This document shows, one piece after another, positions 13,544 to 23,290 of a stretch of 37,623 bases of DNA. Origin of the DNA: an uncultured Spirochaetaceae bacterium. Lineage in GTDB: Bacteria; Spirochaetota; Spirochaetia; Sphaerochaetales; Sphaerochaetaceae. The first letter of the stretch is position 1. Each line of letters begins with the position of its first letter. The notes beneath the pieces were generated by a model. The model saw nothing but the letters and a program-made list of their open reading frames with translations, was not told the DNA's origin and ran no database searches. The position numbers were made by a program, and so were the translations under genes. Location: the NCBI GenBank assembly GCA_944389105.1, contig CALXLD010000040.1, positions 1-37,623 on the forward strand. Direction: 5' to 3'.

Positions 13544-16204
13544 ATGGCAGAAGTCAATGAACTCTTCCCTGGACAGCTCGAACTCCAGGAAATGATCGAG
13601 AGAACAAAGCGTGCTCAGCTCATCTATGCTAACTACCCGCAGGAAAAGGTCGACGAGATTTTCCGTGCAGCAGCTATTGCAGCAAACAATGCACGTATCC
13701 AGCTTGCTATCGATGCTGTCGAAGAGACAGGAATGGGTATCATCGAAGACAAGGTAATCAAAAACCACTTTGCCGCTGAATATATCTTCCATAAGTATAA
13801 GGATGAGAAGACATGCGGAATCATTGAAAGCGATAAGGCTTTCGGTATTGAGAAGATCGCAGAGCCAAAGGGTGTCATCTGCGGAATCATTCCTACTACA
13901 AACCCTACATCAACAGCTATCTTCAAATCACTCATTGCACTGAAGACAAGAAACGCTATCATCTTCTCGCCACATCCGAGAGCAAAGAAATGCACCTGTG
14001 ATGCAGCCCGTCTTGTACGCGATGCCGCAGTTGCTGCTGGAGCTCCTGAGGATATCATCGGATTCATCGAAGAACCAACGATGGAAAAGACTGATTATCT
14101 TATGAAGCATCCTCTTATCAATCTCATTCTCGCAACCGGTGGTCCGGGAATGGTAAAATCAGCTTATTCATCAGGAAAGCCTGCTATCGGCGTAGGTGCA
14201 GGCAACACACCTGCTCTCCTTGATAAGAACTGCGACATAAAGATGGCAGTAGCTTCCATCCTTATGTCAAAGACTTTCGACAATGGCGTTGTCTGCGCTT
14301 CTGAGCAGTGCGTTATTGTCCACAAGGATATCTACTCTGAGGTCAAGAAGGAATTCAAGGAACAGGGAGCACACTTCCTTTCAAAAGAAGAGCTTTCCCT
14401 TCTCGAGCCAATCATCCTCGATCCGAAGAGAGGTTCTGTAAATCCTAAGATCGTAGGTCAGCCGGCTTGCAAGATTGCAGAGATTGCAGGCTTCAAGGTA
14501 CCTGAAGCAACAAAGGTCCTTATCGGAGAAGTCAAGAGAGTTGCGGCAGATGAACCATTCGCACACGAAAAGCTTTCACCTGTTCTTGGCATGTACTCAT
14601 GCAGCAATTTCGGAGAAGGTGCGGCAATGGCTGCAGATCTCATCGCACTTGGCGGTTTTGGCCATACATCCGTTCTCTACTGCGACGATAAAGAGCAGGA
14701 TAAGATCGATGCTTATGGAAAGGCAGTCAAGACAAGCCGTGTCCTTATCAATATGCCAGCATCACAGGGTGCTATCGGTGATATCTACAACTTCCGCCTT
14801 GAACCATCCCTCACACTAGGCTGCGGAAGCTGGGGAAACAACTCAATTTCCGAGAACGTCGGCCCGAAGCATCTTCTGAACGTCAAGACAGTTGCAGAAA
14901 GGAGGGAAAACATGCTCTGGTTCAAGCTTCCGCCTAAGGTATATTTCAAATATGGCTGTCTTCCTGTTGCTCTTCAGGAACTTGAGAACAAGAAGAGAGC
15001 GTTCATCGTAACTGACAGCTTCCTCTTCTCCTCCGGCATGATTGACCGCATCACAGAATCTCTCAACCAGATCGGCGTTGAAACTGAAGTGTTCCATCAG
15101 GTAAAACCGGATCCGACTCTCGGAACAATCAATACAGCTATGGAGCTTATCAATGCTTATAAGCCAGATGTGTTCATTGCAGTCGGCGGTGGTTCTCCAA
15201 TGGATGCTGCAAAGATAATGTGGCTTCTCTATGAGCATCCGGAAGTAAGCTTCCAGGGTCTTGCACTGAGGTTCATGGATATCAGAAAGAGAATCTATGC
15301 ATTCCCGAACATGGGAAAGAAAGCAGAGCTTGTCTGTATTCCGACAACATCAGGAACAGGATCTGAAGTAACACCATTTGCCATCATCACAGATGAGAAT
15401 ACAGGAATGAAGTGGGCTATTGCCGATTACGCAATCACTCCAACGATGGCTATCATCGACAGCGAGCTTGCAATCGGACAGCCAAAGGGACTCACAGCTT
15501 CCTGCGGTATCGATGTTCTTACCCATGCGCTTGAATCACTTGTTTCCTCTATGTGTACGGATTTCACAGCTCCGCTTTCACTTGAGGCTGCAAGAATCAT
15601 CTTCAAGTATCTTCCACGTGCTTATGCAGACGGAACAGACAAGAAAGCAAGGGAAAAGGTACACGATGCAGCTACAATGGCTGGTATGGCATTCGCAAAT
15701 GCATTCCTCGGTGTATGCCACTCCATGGCTCATAAGCTTGGAGCAGCATTCCACGTACCACATGGAATGGCTAATGCGCTTCTGCTTACAAACGTCATCC
15801 GCTTCAACGCAAATGACACACCTACAAAGCAGGCTGCCTTCCCGCAGTATGAGTATCCATCCGCTATCTCCCGCTATGCTCGTGCAGCTGATTACATCTC
15901 AATGGCTCTTAACGATACAAAGAACACTGAATATATCGTTACAACGCCGAAGATGAGCATGGAAGAGAAGGTACAGGTTCTTATCGACGGTATCGAGAAG
16001 CTCAAGAAAGAGCTTGGAATCCCTGCTTCCATCAAGGAATGGGGTGTCGATGAGGCAGAATTCCTCGCACAGGTTGACGAACTCTCTGTAAAGGCTTTCG
16101 ATGACCAGTGCACAGGTTCCAACCCACGCTACCCTCTGATCAGCCAGATCAAGCAGCTCTATCTCGATTCCTACTATGGAAGAGAGTGGAAGGAAACAAA
16201 CTGA
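13544..16204 (+). CDS. adhE: Bifunctional acetaldehyde-CoA/alcohol dehydrogenase
   Basis: An 886-residue fusion of full AdhE length. The N-terminal CoA-acylating aldehyde dehydrogenase (about 1-440) carries the nucleophile C251 in NGVVCASEQC and the NAD-site block IIPTTNPTSTA. The C-terminal iron-dependent alcohol dehydrogenase (about 450-870) has GGGSPMDAAK, the HALESLVS region and the iron-ligand block GVCHSMAHKLGAAFHVPHG. It converts acetyl-CoA through acetaldehyde to ethanol, reoxidising two NADH, and normally assembles into spirosome filaments. It has its own strong promoter and a terminator. Its Arg codons are often CGT/CGC, whereas neighbours prefer AGA/AGG, a sign of high expression. 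Confidence 0.97.
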   Translation: MAEVNELFPGQLELQEMIERTKRAQLIYANYPQEKVDEIFRAAAIAANNARIQLAIDAVEETGMGIIEDKVIKNHFAAEYIFHKYKDEKTCGIIESDKAFGIEKIAEPKGVICGIIPTTNPTSTAIFKSLIALKTRNAIIFSPHPRAKKCTCDAARLVRDAAVAAGAPEDIIGFIEEPTMEKTDYLMKHPLINLILATGGPGMVKSAYSSGKPAIGVGAGNTPALLDKNCDIKMAVASILMSKTFDNGVVCASEQCVIVHKDIYSEVKKEFKEQGAHFLSKEELSLLEPIILDPKRGSVNPKIVGQPACKIAEIAGFKVPEATKVLIGEVKRVAADEPFAHEKLSPVLGMYSCSNFGEGAAMAADLIALGGFGHTSVLYCDDKEQDKIDAYGKAVKTSRVLINMPASQGAIGDIYNFRLEPSLTLGCGSWGNNSISENVGPKHLLNVKTVAERRENMLWFKLPPKVYFKYGCLPVALQELENKKRAFIVTDSFLFSSGMIDRITESLNQIGVETEVFHQVKPDPTLGTINTAMELINAYKPDVFIAVGGGSPMDAAKIMWLLYEHPEVSFQGLALRFMDIRKRIYAFPNMGKKAELVCIPTTSGTGSEVTPFAIITDENTGMKWAIADYAITPTMAIIDSELAIGQPKGLTASCGIDVLTHALESLVSSMCTDFTAPLSLEAARIIFKYLPRAYADGTDKKAREKVHDAATMAGMAFANAFLGVCHSMAHKLGAAFHVPHGMANALLLTNVIRFNANDTPTKQAAFPQYEYPSAISRYARAADYISMALNDTKNTEYIVTTPKMSMEEKVQVLIDGIEKLKKELGIPASIKEWGVDEAEFLAQVDELSVKAFDDQCTGSNPRYPLISQIKQLYLDSYYGREWKETN

Positions 16205-16211
16205 CACACAC

Positions 16212-16235
16212 GCCCGGCACTAGCCGGGCTTTCTT
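16212..16235 (+). terminator. Rho-independent terminator of adhE
   Basis: A GC-rich 7-bp stem GCCCGGC/GCCGGGC (16212-16218 and 16223-16229) with a 4-nt loop, followed by TTTCTT. It begins 8 bp after the adhE stop. Confidence 0.92.
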
Positions 16236-16265
16236 AATTAAAAAGCTTCATGATAGGATTCAGCT

Positions 16266-16820
16266 ATGGATTCAAAAGCTAAGCGATACCTTACCCTCTT
16301 TCTATCTACTCTGGAAATCAGTGCTTTCACCTTCGGAGGAGGCTATGTAATCATCCCATTGATGAGGAAGAAATTCGTCGGGAAGCTGAAATGGATCGAT
16401 GATTCTGAAATGCTTGACATGACTGCAATCGCCCAGTCATCCCCAGGTCCTATAGCCGTCAATGCTGCAATCCTCATCGGATACAGAACAGGGGGAATCC
16501 CTGGGGCTCTTCTAAGCATACTTGGAGCGGTTCTCCCACCTCTGGTAATCATTTCGGTGATCTCTGTTTTCTATAAGGCATTCAGAGACAATAGATATGT
16601 ATCGCTTGTAATGTCAGGAATGAGCGCAGGAGTTGCGGCTGTTGTACTCGACGTCGTCATTTCGATGTCTGCGGATATAGTCAGATCAAGAAGAATACTT
16701 CCTGTAATAATGCTAATCACGGTCTTTATCCTAGCCTACTTCCTTGAGGTGAATATTATTTTCCTGATAATAGCAGCGGGAGCAGTCGGCTATATTGATG
16801 GAGCTGTCAGAAAATCATGA
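16266..16820 (+). CDS. Chromate transporter family protein, first half-size subunit
   Basis: A 184-residue membrane protein matching one CHR domain. Near the N-terminus it has FGGGYVIIPLMRKKFV, followed by the family motif AQSSPGPIAVNAAILIGYRTGGIPGALLSILGAVLPP. About five or six membrane segments are visible. Short CHR proteins occur as gene pairs that together correspond to one full-length ChrA, a proton-linked chromate exporter. Some members may move other oxyanions. It overlaps the next gene by ATGA (4 nt), so the two are coupled. Only a weak AGGA site precedes this start. Confidence 0.9.
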   Translation: MDSKAKRYLTLFLSTLEISAFTFGGGYVIIPLMRKKFVGKLKWIDDSEMLDMTAIAQSSPGPIAVNAAILIGYRTGGIPGALLSILGAVLPPLVIISVISVFYKAFRDNRYVSLVMSGMSAGVAAVVLDVVISMSADIVRSRRILPVIMLITVFILAYFLEVNIIFLIIAAGAVGYIDGAVRKS

Positions 16821-17371
16821 TATATCTTCAGCTGCTTTGGAGCTTTATTCAGATCGGGCTTTTCAGCATCGGCGGGGGCTATGCCGCAATGCCTCTTATC
16901 CAGCATCAGGTAATTGATATACACAGCTGGCTGACGATGCAGGAGTTCACAGACATAATAACAATCTCACAGATGACACCTGGGCCAATAGCAATAAACA
17001 GTGCAACATTTGTCGGGATACAAGTAGCGGGAATTCCTGGTGCTCTTATCGCTACTTTCGGCTCTGTCCTTCCATCCTCGATAATTGTCATGACACTTGC
17101 CTTCATCTACTACAGATTCAAAGGACTTGAAGTCATACAGAGCATACTGAAAGGACTGAGACCTGCAGTTGTCGCAATGATCGCATCTGCTGCTCTCTCC
17201 CTTACTGCAATGGCACTCTGCGGAAAAAGCACATTCACCGCAGATATAGATACAGTAAACGCAGCAATACTTATAGCCGCCCTGATAATCCTGAGAAAAT
17301 GGAAGCTAAGCCCGATGCTTGTCATGGCTCTCTCAGGTGGTATAGGTCTTCTTGCAGGATTGATACTCTAA
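16817..17371 (+). CDS. Chromate transporter family protein, second half-size subunit
   Basis: A 184-residue paralogue and partner of the preceding gene. The blocks FSIGGGYAAMPLIQHQV and ISQMTPGPIAINSATFVGIQVAGIPGALIATFGSVLPS mirror those in the first subunit. The two proteins probably form a heterodimer with opposite membrane orientation, as described for short CHR pairs. It starts inside the stop codon of its partner. It ends with a 4-bp overlap with the convergent panE gene and has no terminator. Confidence 0.9.
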   Translation: MIYLQLLWSFIQIGLFSIGGGYAAMPLIQHQVIDIHSWLTMQEFTDIITISQMTPGPIAINSATFVGIQVAGIPGALIATFGSVLPSSIIVMTLAFIYYRFKGLEVIQSILKGLRPAVVAMIASAALSLTAMALCGKSTFTADIDTVNAAILIAALIILRKWKLSPMLVMALSGGIGLLAGLIL

Positions 17372-18375
17372 TTCCTGAAAAGCTCCAGATTTGAGACAGC
17401 GGGCTTAAGTTCTCCTCTTTCTATCCTGTGAACTATCTCTATGGCCTTTTCAGTTACAGGCACGGGAATACCAGCAGATTCCGCTTCTCTTAGAAGAGCA
17501 CCGTCTATCGCATCGATCTCAGTCGTCTTCCCTTTTTCGATATCCTGCAGCATCGATGACCGGAGCTTCCGATGCCGTCTCATTGCAATTGGGATTATCG
17601 CATAGCAGAAGAACTTCTTTGCAGGGGATTTATAATCAGCAAGAATCTCAATATTCTTACCCTGCATCGGGGCAAAGCTTATCCCCTTTTCATGAGTAGT
17701 ATCCACACATTCTTTCATTATGAGCTGCACGATATGCCTTGCCCTGAATGAAGAAGAAACACCCCCAAAGGTCAAGCCGGTTATGGCAGAGACTGCAGAA
17801 AAAGAGGCATTGATAAGCAGTTTTGACCATCTTGCCCCCTGAAAATCATCAGATATATCGACCTGTCCCATCAAAGAGAATATTGATTTCAGCAGATAAA
17901 GACTTTCATCAGAACCTGATGGGAATCTTCCTATCGTGAATGTAAAAGTCTCCTCTCCGCTTGTAAGCTCTGCAATACCGGGAGCTATATATGAAGCACC
18001 CCATCCTATTATGCAGCCGTAAGTCCTTTCCTCTCCTATGATACCGGCAATCCCGGCTTCCGGAAGACCATTCTGGCATGTACAGATTATTCCATCTGGC
18101 TTCAGCTTTCCTGAAAGAAACTCTACAGTCTCTTTCTGCCCGATGCTCTTCGTCATCAGGATGATGACATCATAATCGCAAGCCATCTCAGATGGAAGAA
18201 AAGCAGAAACGGGGATGCAGAAATCCGCCTTCCCCGTAATATGAGCACCATTCTTTTTCAAAGCCGCAATATGAGCACTGTTCCTTGAAATAAGATCAGC
18301 GCTGAGCCCGCCTTTTTCCAGGTAAGCGCCAAGCACCGTTCCAAGACTGCCTGCCCCGTATATTGCTACTTTCAT
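17368..18375 (-). CDS. panE: 2-dehydropantoate 2-reductase (ketopantoate reductase)
   Basis: A 335-residue protein of the PanE/ApbA family. The N-terminal Rossmann motif is GAGSLG (7-12). ILMTKSIGQKETV, QNGLPE and the C-terminal domain block WSKLLINASFSAVSAITG contain the expected catalytic Lys region and substrate Asn. It reduces 2-ketopantoate to pantoate with NADPH for coenzyme A synthesis. Ketopantoate is made from 2-ketoisovalerate, the product of IlvD, which fits its place at the end of the ilv-leu operon. Its ATG overlaps the ilvB stop by 1 nt (TGATG), so translation is coupled. Other members of the family reduce different 2-keto acids. Confidence 0.88.
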   Translation of the reverse strand: MKVAIYGAGSLGTVLGAYLEKGGLSADLISRNSAHIAALKKNGAHITGKADFCIPVSAFLPSEMACDYDVIILMTKSIGQKETVEFLSGKLKPDGIICTCQNGLPEAGIAGIIGEERTYGCIIGWGASYIAPGIAELTSGEETFTFTIGRFPSGSDESLYLLKSIFSLMGQVDISDDFQGARWSKLLINASFSAVSAITGLTFGGVSSSFRARHIVQLIMKECVDTTHEKGISFAPMQGKNIEILADYKSPAKKFFCYAIIPIAMRRHRKLRSSMLQDIEKGKTTEIDAIDGALLREAESAGIPVPVTEKAIEIVHRIERGELKPAVSNLELFRN

Positions 18376-20060
18376 CAGTTCTCCAGCGGAACTTCCTGAT
18401 AGCCGATCATATCGGAAATCGAAGCTCCAGGAGCAACCATTGGATAGACTTTGTCATCCGAAGGTATGATAGCCTCAATCACAACTGCTTCATTGAGATC
18501 TATGGCTTTCCTGAGAATCTCCTCCGGATCATCATCCGGCATGATTCTCATTCCCTTGACACCATAAGCTTCTGCAAGCTTTACCCAGTCAAGCGGAGTA
18601 TCAAGCGTCGTCTCCGAATAGTGGCCATCATAGAAAAGGGTCTGCCATTGCCTTACCATTCCAAGTGCATGGTTATTCATTATGAGAATCATGACAGGGA
18701 GCTTATAGCGGGCAATTGTAGCAAGTTCATTTGCATTCATCCTGAAAGAACCATCGCCTGCTATATTTATAACCCTCTTATCAGGATGGGATACCTGTGT
18801 GCCTATTGCAGCACCTGTTCCATATCCCATCGTCCCGAGTCCTCCTGAAGTAAGGAAATGATGCGGCTGACGAGAATGCAGGAACTGAGCTGCCCACATC
18901 TGATGCTGGCCAACTTCAGTTGTCACATAGCCGTCTGCAGGAAAAAGCTTATCCAGAGCTTCGAGGATCTCCTTCGGACGCGCAGCATCCGACGAAACCT
19001 TCACAGGAAAGCGCTTTCTACCTCTTTCAACAGTCTCCATCCATTCGCGGTGATCAAGCTTCTCCCCGATTCTATCCATGATTGCCCTGAGAGCAACCTT
19101 GACATCCGCAACAACGTGTACGGATGAGATGATATTCTTATTGAACTCTGCAGGATCGACATCAATCTGCAGGATCCTTGCCTGCTTGGCAAATGTGGAT
19201 CCATTTGAGATAACACGGTCCGAGAATCTTGCACCGATTACAATAAGAAGGTCACAGCGGTTTATCGAAAGATTCGAAAGCCTTGTACCATGCATTCCTA
19301 TCATTCCGGTGAAACGCGGAGAAGAAGAATCAATAGCACCAAGCCCCATCAGGGAAGAACCAACTGGGGCATCTATCAAATCTACGAATTCCCGGAGTTC
19401 TTCAGCTGCTTCTGCCCTTATAACACCGCCGCCGATATAGCACATTGGCCGCTTTGCTGCTCTGATTAGAGCCACTGCTTCATCAATATCCTTATCCCTG
19501 AGGCGGACAGATACTCTTTCAGGTTCTGTAATTTTCCTGGCCGTATACTCATACTCCCCAACCTGTATATCCTTAGGGATATCAATAAGGACAGGTCCTG
19601 GACGGCCTTCCTTCGCAATCCTGAAGGCTTCCCTTATTGTATCTGCAAGCTCAGCTATATCCTTGACTATATAGTTATGCTTTGTGATCGTAAGGGTTAT
19701 TCCCCTGATATCGACTTCCTGAAAGCTATCCCTTCCAAGAAGCGGCAATGGAACATTCCCTGTAATTGCAACCATCGGGACAGAATCCATATAAGCTGTA
19801 GCAAGTCCTGTTACAAGGTTTGTTGCTCCAGGTCCTGAAGTTGCGATGCAGACACCTACCTTGCCTGTGGAACGTGAGTATCCGTCAGCGGCATGGCTTG
19901 CTCCCTGCTCATGGGCAGTAAGAATATGGCGGATTCTGGATCTGTTCTTGTAAATTGCATCATAGAGAGGAATAACCTGTCCTCCCGGATAGCCAAAGAC
20001 AGTATCCACCCCTTCTTCAATAAGACACTCGATTATAATCTCAGCACCTGTCATCTTCAC
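18375..20060 (-). CDS. ilvB: Acetolactate synthase large (catalytic) subunit
   Basis: A 561-residue thiamine-diphosphate enzyme. The N-terminal GAEIIIECLIEEGVDTVFGYPGG holds the catalytic Glu region (HEQGASHAADGYSR further on). GDGSFRMNANELATIARYKLPVMILIMNN is the ThDP-binding GDG...NN motif, and the central FAD-type domain is present. It condenses two pyruvates, or pyruvate and 2-ketobutyrate, in Val/Leu/Ile synthesis. I chose GTG at 20060 because GGAGG lies 9 nt upstream and the resulting MKMTGAEI matches usual family starts; an ATG at 20054 is the alternative. Its regulatory partner ilvN is at the other end of the operon, about 7 kb away. Confidence 0.93.
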   Translation of the reverse strand: MKMTGAEIIIECLIEEGVDTVFGYPGGQVIPLYDAIYKNRSRIRHILTAHEQGASHAADGYSRSTGKVGVCIATSGPGATNLVTGLATAYMDSVPMVAITGNVPLPLLGRDSFQEVDIRGITLTITKHNYIVKDIAELADTIREAFRIAKEGRPGPVLIDIPKDIQVGEYEYTARKITEPERVSVRLRDKDIDEAVALIRAAKRPMCYIGGGVIRAEAAEELREFVDLIDAPVGSSLMGLGAIDSSSPRFTGMIGMHGTRLSNLSINRCDLLIVIGARFSDRVISNGSTFAKQARILQIDVDPAEFNKNIISSVHVVADVKVALRAIMDRIGEKLDHREWMETVERGRKRFPVKVSSDAARPKEILEALDKLFPADGYVTTEVGQHQMWAAQFLHSRQPHHFLTSGGLGTMGYGTGAAIGTQVSHPDKRVINIAGDGSFRMNANELATIARYKLPVMILIMNNHALGMVRQWQTLFYDGHYSETTLDTPLDWVKLAEAYGVKGMRIMPDDDPEEILRKAIDLNEAVVIEAIIPSDDKVYPMVAPGASISDMIGYQEVPLEN

Positions 20061-20064
20061 TTTA

Positions 20065-21738
20065 TCAATCCTCCAGAACAATAGCACCCTGACGGGCAGA
20101 GGTTACGTGCTTGGAATACCTGTAAAGGTAACCGCTCTTAATAGGAACCTCGTGCGGGACAAGATTTTTCCTTCTCTCTTCGAGGGTTTTCTCATCAACC
20201 ATGAGATCAAGTCTTCCTGCCGGAATATCTATGGAAATCTCATCACCTTCTTCCACAAGAGCTATAGGTCCGCCAGAAGCTGCCTCTGGAGATACATGGC
20301 CGATTGAAGCACCTCTTGTTGCTCCAGAGAATCTTCCATCCGTTATGAGGGCAACTGTCTTATCAAGTCCCATACCGGCAATTGCTGAAGTAGGACTGAG
20401 CATCTCCCTCATTCCAGGGCCGCCTTTCGGGCCCTCATAGCGGATTATTATCACATCGCCGGATTTGATTTTCTTTCCGAAAATCGCAGCAATGGCTTCT
20501 TCTTCGCTATTGAAGACTCTTGCAGGTCCCTTATGCGTGAACATCTCCGGAGCTACTGCGCTTCTTTTTACCACAGCACCTTCAGGAGCAAGAGTTCCCC
20601 TCAGCACCGCTATACCGCCAGTTGCAGAATATGGGTTATCAATCGGCCTGATAACCTCAGGGTCGGTATTCCTGGCTTTATTCACGGATTCCCCGATTGC
20701 TGTCCCCATTACTGATAGCAGAGAAAGATCAAGAAGGTTCTTCTTTGAAAGCTCCTTCATTACAGCCATCACGCCACCTGCCTGATAAAGGTCCTCCATA
20801 TGATGCGGGCCTGCAGGTGCAAGATGACAGAGATTAGGAACAGATGCGGAAATATCATTGGCCTGGAAGATATCAATATCAATGCCCGCCTCATGCGCGA
20901 TTGCAGGAAGGTGAAGCATAGTATTTGTAGAGCATCCTAGCGCCATATCGACTTTAAGGGCATTCATGAATGCCTTTTCTGTCATTATCTGCCGTGCGCT
21001 TATTCCCTTTCTGAGAAGTTCCATCACCTGATAGCCTGCTTCTTTTGCCAGCCTGAGCCTCTCTGAGTAGACAGCAGGAACAGTTCCATTTCCAGGAAGC
21101 CCCATGCCAATTGCTTCAGTGAGGCAGTTCATCGAGTTTGCTGTATACATTCCGGAGCAGGAACCGCAGGAAGGACATGCACTGTTTTCCCACTCTAAGA
21201 ATTCAGCATCATCCATGGTTCCGGCAGCATGTTTTCCAACAGCTTCAAACATTGAAGAGAGAGACATACCCCGCTTATCACCTCCTTTTACATGACCGGC
21301 GAGCATCGGACCACCCGATACGAAAATCGAAGGAAGATCAAGCCTTGCCGCAGCCATCAGCATTCCGGGAACAATCTTGTCGCAGTTTGGAATGAATACA
21401 AGGGCATCAAAAGGATGTGCAGTTGCCATGACTTCAATCGAATCAGCAATAAGCTCACGAGAAGCAAGGGAGTACTTCATGCCCTTATGCCCCATCGCGA
21501 TACCATCACAGACCCCGATAACAGGAAAAGCCACTGGATTTCCTCCATTTTCCCTGACACCGGCTTTTACGGCATCTGCAATAAGCTGGAGCTGCATATG
21601 TCCAGGGATTATCTCATTATGAGCGCAGACAATACCGATTGTCGGCATGGCAATTTCCCTGTCAGTCCAGCCAAGGGCTTTCATCAACGATCTATGAGGA
21701 GCCTTATCATCCCCTTTCTTCATTGAATCAGATCTCAT
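20065..21738 (-). CDS. ilvD: Dihydroxy-acid dehydratase
   Basis: A 557-residue iron-sulfur dehydratase of normal length. The conserved blocks [31 protein letters not shown] and [19 protein letters not shown] provide the cluster cysteines. [21 protein letters not shown] is the C-terminal signature. It converts dihydroxyisovalerate and dihydroxymethylvalerate to the corresponding 2-keto acids. The ATG overlaps the leuB stop (ATGA) and has AGGAGG 5 nt upstream; the longer frame to 21768 is not needed. It is followed almost directly by ilvB. Confidence 0.96.
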   Translation of the reverse strand: MRSDSMKKGDDKAPHRSLMKALGWTDREIAMPTIGIVCAHNEIIPGHMQLQLIADAVKAGVRENGGNPVAFPVIGVCDGIAMGHKGMKYSLASRELIADSIEVMATAHPFDALVFIPNCDKIVPGMLMAAARLDLPSIFVSGGPMLAGHVKGGDKRGMSLSSMFEAVGKHAAGTMDDAEFLEWENSACPSCGSCSGMYTANSMNCLTEAIGMGLPGNGTVPAVYSERLRLAKEAGYQVMELLRKGISARQIMTEKAFMNALKVDMALGCSTNTMLHLPAIAHEAGIDIDIFQANDISASVPNLCHLAPAGPHHMEDLYQAGGVMAVMKELSKKNLLDLSLLSVMGTAIGESVNKARNTDPEVIRPIDNPYSATGGIAVLRGTLAPEGAVVKRSAVAPEMFTHKGPARVFNSEEEAIAAIFGKKIKSGDVIIIRYEGPKGGPGMREMLSPTSAIAGMGLDKTVALITDGRFSGATRGASIGHVSPEAASGGPIALVEEGDEISIDIPAGRLDLMVDEKTLEERRKNLVPHEVPIKSGYLYRYSKHVTSARQGAIVLED

Positions 21739-22802
21739 TTTATCCTCCTGATTATCTCGCTGCCGCACTCTTCTGTGCCTACATATTCCGCATTGCTCGA
21801 TGCTATATCCTTTGTCCTTACTCCATCGGAAAGTGCGGAAGCAACAGCATCTTCAATTGCCTTGGCTTCCTTTTCAAGAGAGAATGAATAGCGAAGCATC
21901 ATAGCTGCGGAGAGGATTGTAGCAATCGGATTGGCAATGTTCTGACCAGCGATATCTGGAGCAGAGCCATGGATAGGTTCATACATTCCGAAGCTATCAT
22001 CCCTCAACGATGCAGAAGCAAGCATTCCGATAGAGCCTGTAATCATCGAAGCTTCATCGGAGAGAATATCACCGAACATGTTCTCAGTAAGGAGAACATC
22101 AAAATGCCTAGGGTCCCGTACAAGCTGCATCGAAGCATTGTCAACATACATGAAATCGAGAGCGACATCACTGTATTCCCCGGCTATTTCAGAAACTGTC
22201 TCCCTCCACAGCCGTGATGTTTCGAGCACATTTGCCTTATCCACGACAGTTACATGATTATGCCGTATCCTGGCAGCCTCAAATGCTTTCCTTGCAATCC
22301 TCTTTATCTCATCAGCAGAGTATCTCATAACATCATAGGCACTTTTTCCATCCTCGCTTCTGCCTTTCTCTCCAAAATATATACCACCTGTCAGTTCCCT
22401 TACGACAAGAAGATCGACTCCTCCGGAGATCACTTCAGGCTTCAGAGGAGAAGCAGATGAAAGCTCTGGATAGATTACAGCAGGCCGGAGATTGCAGAAG
22501 AGCCCAAGCCCGCTTCTCAGGCCGAGAAGAGCCTTCTCAGGACGAAGATTCCCAGGGACATGATCCCACTTAGGGCCTCCGACAGCTCCAAGAAGGACTG
22601 CATCGGATGCTTTTGCGCTCTCAAGAGCATCTTCTGTGAGAGGAACCTTGTATTTATCTATAGAGATTCCGCCAGCATCTATTTCCTTATATGAAATGGA
22701 ATGGCCATAGACAGAAGCGACTTTATCAAGAGTCCTGACTGCCTCCCTTACGATATCCGGTCCGATGCCATCTCCTGGCACCAGTGCAATTCTCATATCC
22801 AT
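21735..22802 (-). CDS. leuB: 3-isopropylmalate dehydrogenase
   Basis: A 355-residue enzyme of the isocitrate/isopropylmalate dehydrogenase family. It begins [14 protein letters not shown] and contains [40 protein letters not shown], the catalytic Tyr and Lys regions ([20 protein letters not shown]), and [19 protein letters not shown] for NAD binding. It oxidises and decarboxylates 3-isopropylmalate in leucine synthesis. The ATG overlaps the leuD stop by 1 nt (TGATG) with AAGGAG 8 nt before it. Confidence 0.96.
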   Translation of the reverse strand: MDMRIALVPGDGIGPDIVREAVRTLDKVASVYGHSISYKEIDAGGISIDKYKVPLTEDALESAKASDAVLLGAVGGPKWDHVPGNLRPEKALLGLRSGLGLFCNLRPAVIYPELSSASPLKPEVISGGVDLLVVRELTGGIYFGEKGRSEDGKSAYDVMRYSADEIKRIARKAFEAARIRHNHVTVVDKANVLETSRLWRETVSEIAGEYSDVALDFMYVDNASMQLVRDPRHFDVLLTENMFGDILSDEASMITGSIGMLASASLRDDSFGMYEPIHGSAPDIAGQNIANPIATILSAAMMLRYSFSLEKEAKAIEDAVASALSDGVRTKDIASSNAEYVGTEECGSEIIRRIK

Positions 22803-23290
22803 CAGTAGTTCTCCTTGATATACGGGATAAGACCGCCTGCCTCAATAAGGCTCTGCATGAATGGAGGAAATGGCTCAGCCTTGTATTCCTTCCCCGTTGT
22901 CTCATCCTTTATAACACCTGTCGAGAAATCAACGGAAACCTTATCTCCTGCTTTTATCTCCTGAGAAGCTTCTTCGCACTCAAGTATCGGGAGCCCGATA
23001 TTAATTGAATTCCTGAAGAAAATACGTGCGAATGTCGTAGCTATTACGCAGCTTATGCCGGATTCCTTGATAGCTATAGGGGCATGCTCACGGGAAGAGC
23101 CGCATCCGAAATTCCTGCCAGCAACGATGATATCTCCGCTCTGGACACTTTTTACAAACGAGCTGTCTATATCCTCCATGCAATGCGAAGCAAGCTCTTT
23201 CTTATCCGAGGTATTCAGATAACGAGCCGGAATGATAACATCTGTATCAACATTATCTCCATAGCGGAATACCTTACCTTCAGCTTTCAT
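22802..23290 (-). CDS. leuD: 3-isopropylmalate dehydratase small subunit
   Basis: A 162-residue swivel-domain protein with [38 protein letters not shown] and [17 protein letters not shown], all typical of LeuD of the archaeal/bacterial short type. It forms the isomerase with LeuC. I chose the ATG at 23290, which has AGAGGAGG 6 nt upstream and lies inside the leuC end (11-bp overlap). The longer frame to 23359 would add an unrelated hydrophobic stretch. Confidence 0.95.
   Translation of the reverse strand: MKAEGKVFRYGDNVDTDVIIPARYLNTSDKKELASHCMEDIDSSFVKSVQSGDIIVAGRNFGCGSSREHAPIAIKESGISCVIATTFARIFFRNSINIGLPILECEEASQEIKAGDKVSVDFSTGVIKDETTGKEYKAEPFPPFMQSLIEAGGLIPYIKENY

Noticed and set aside
13633..14067. 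144-residue ORF antisense to adhE
   Set aside because: A mirror frame of the strongly codon-biased adhE with no family features.
15420..15956. 178-residue ORF overlapping adhE in another frame
   Set aside because: Its composition (Gln/Ser/Leu-rich) is that of a shifted frame and it has no start signals.
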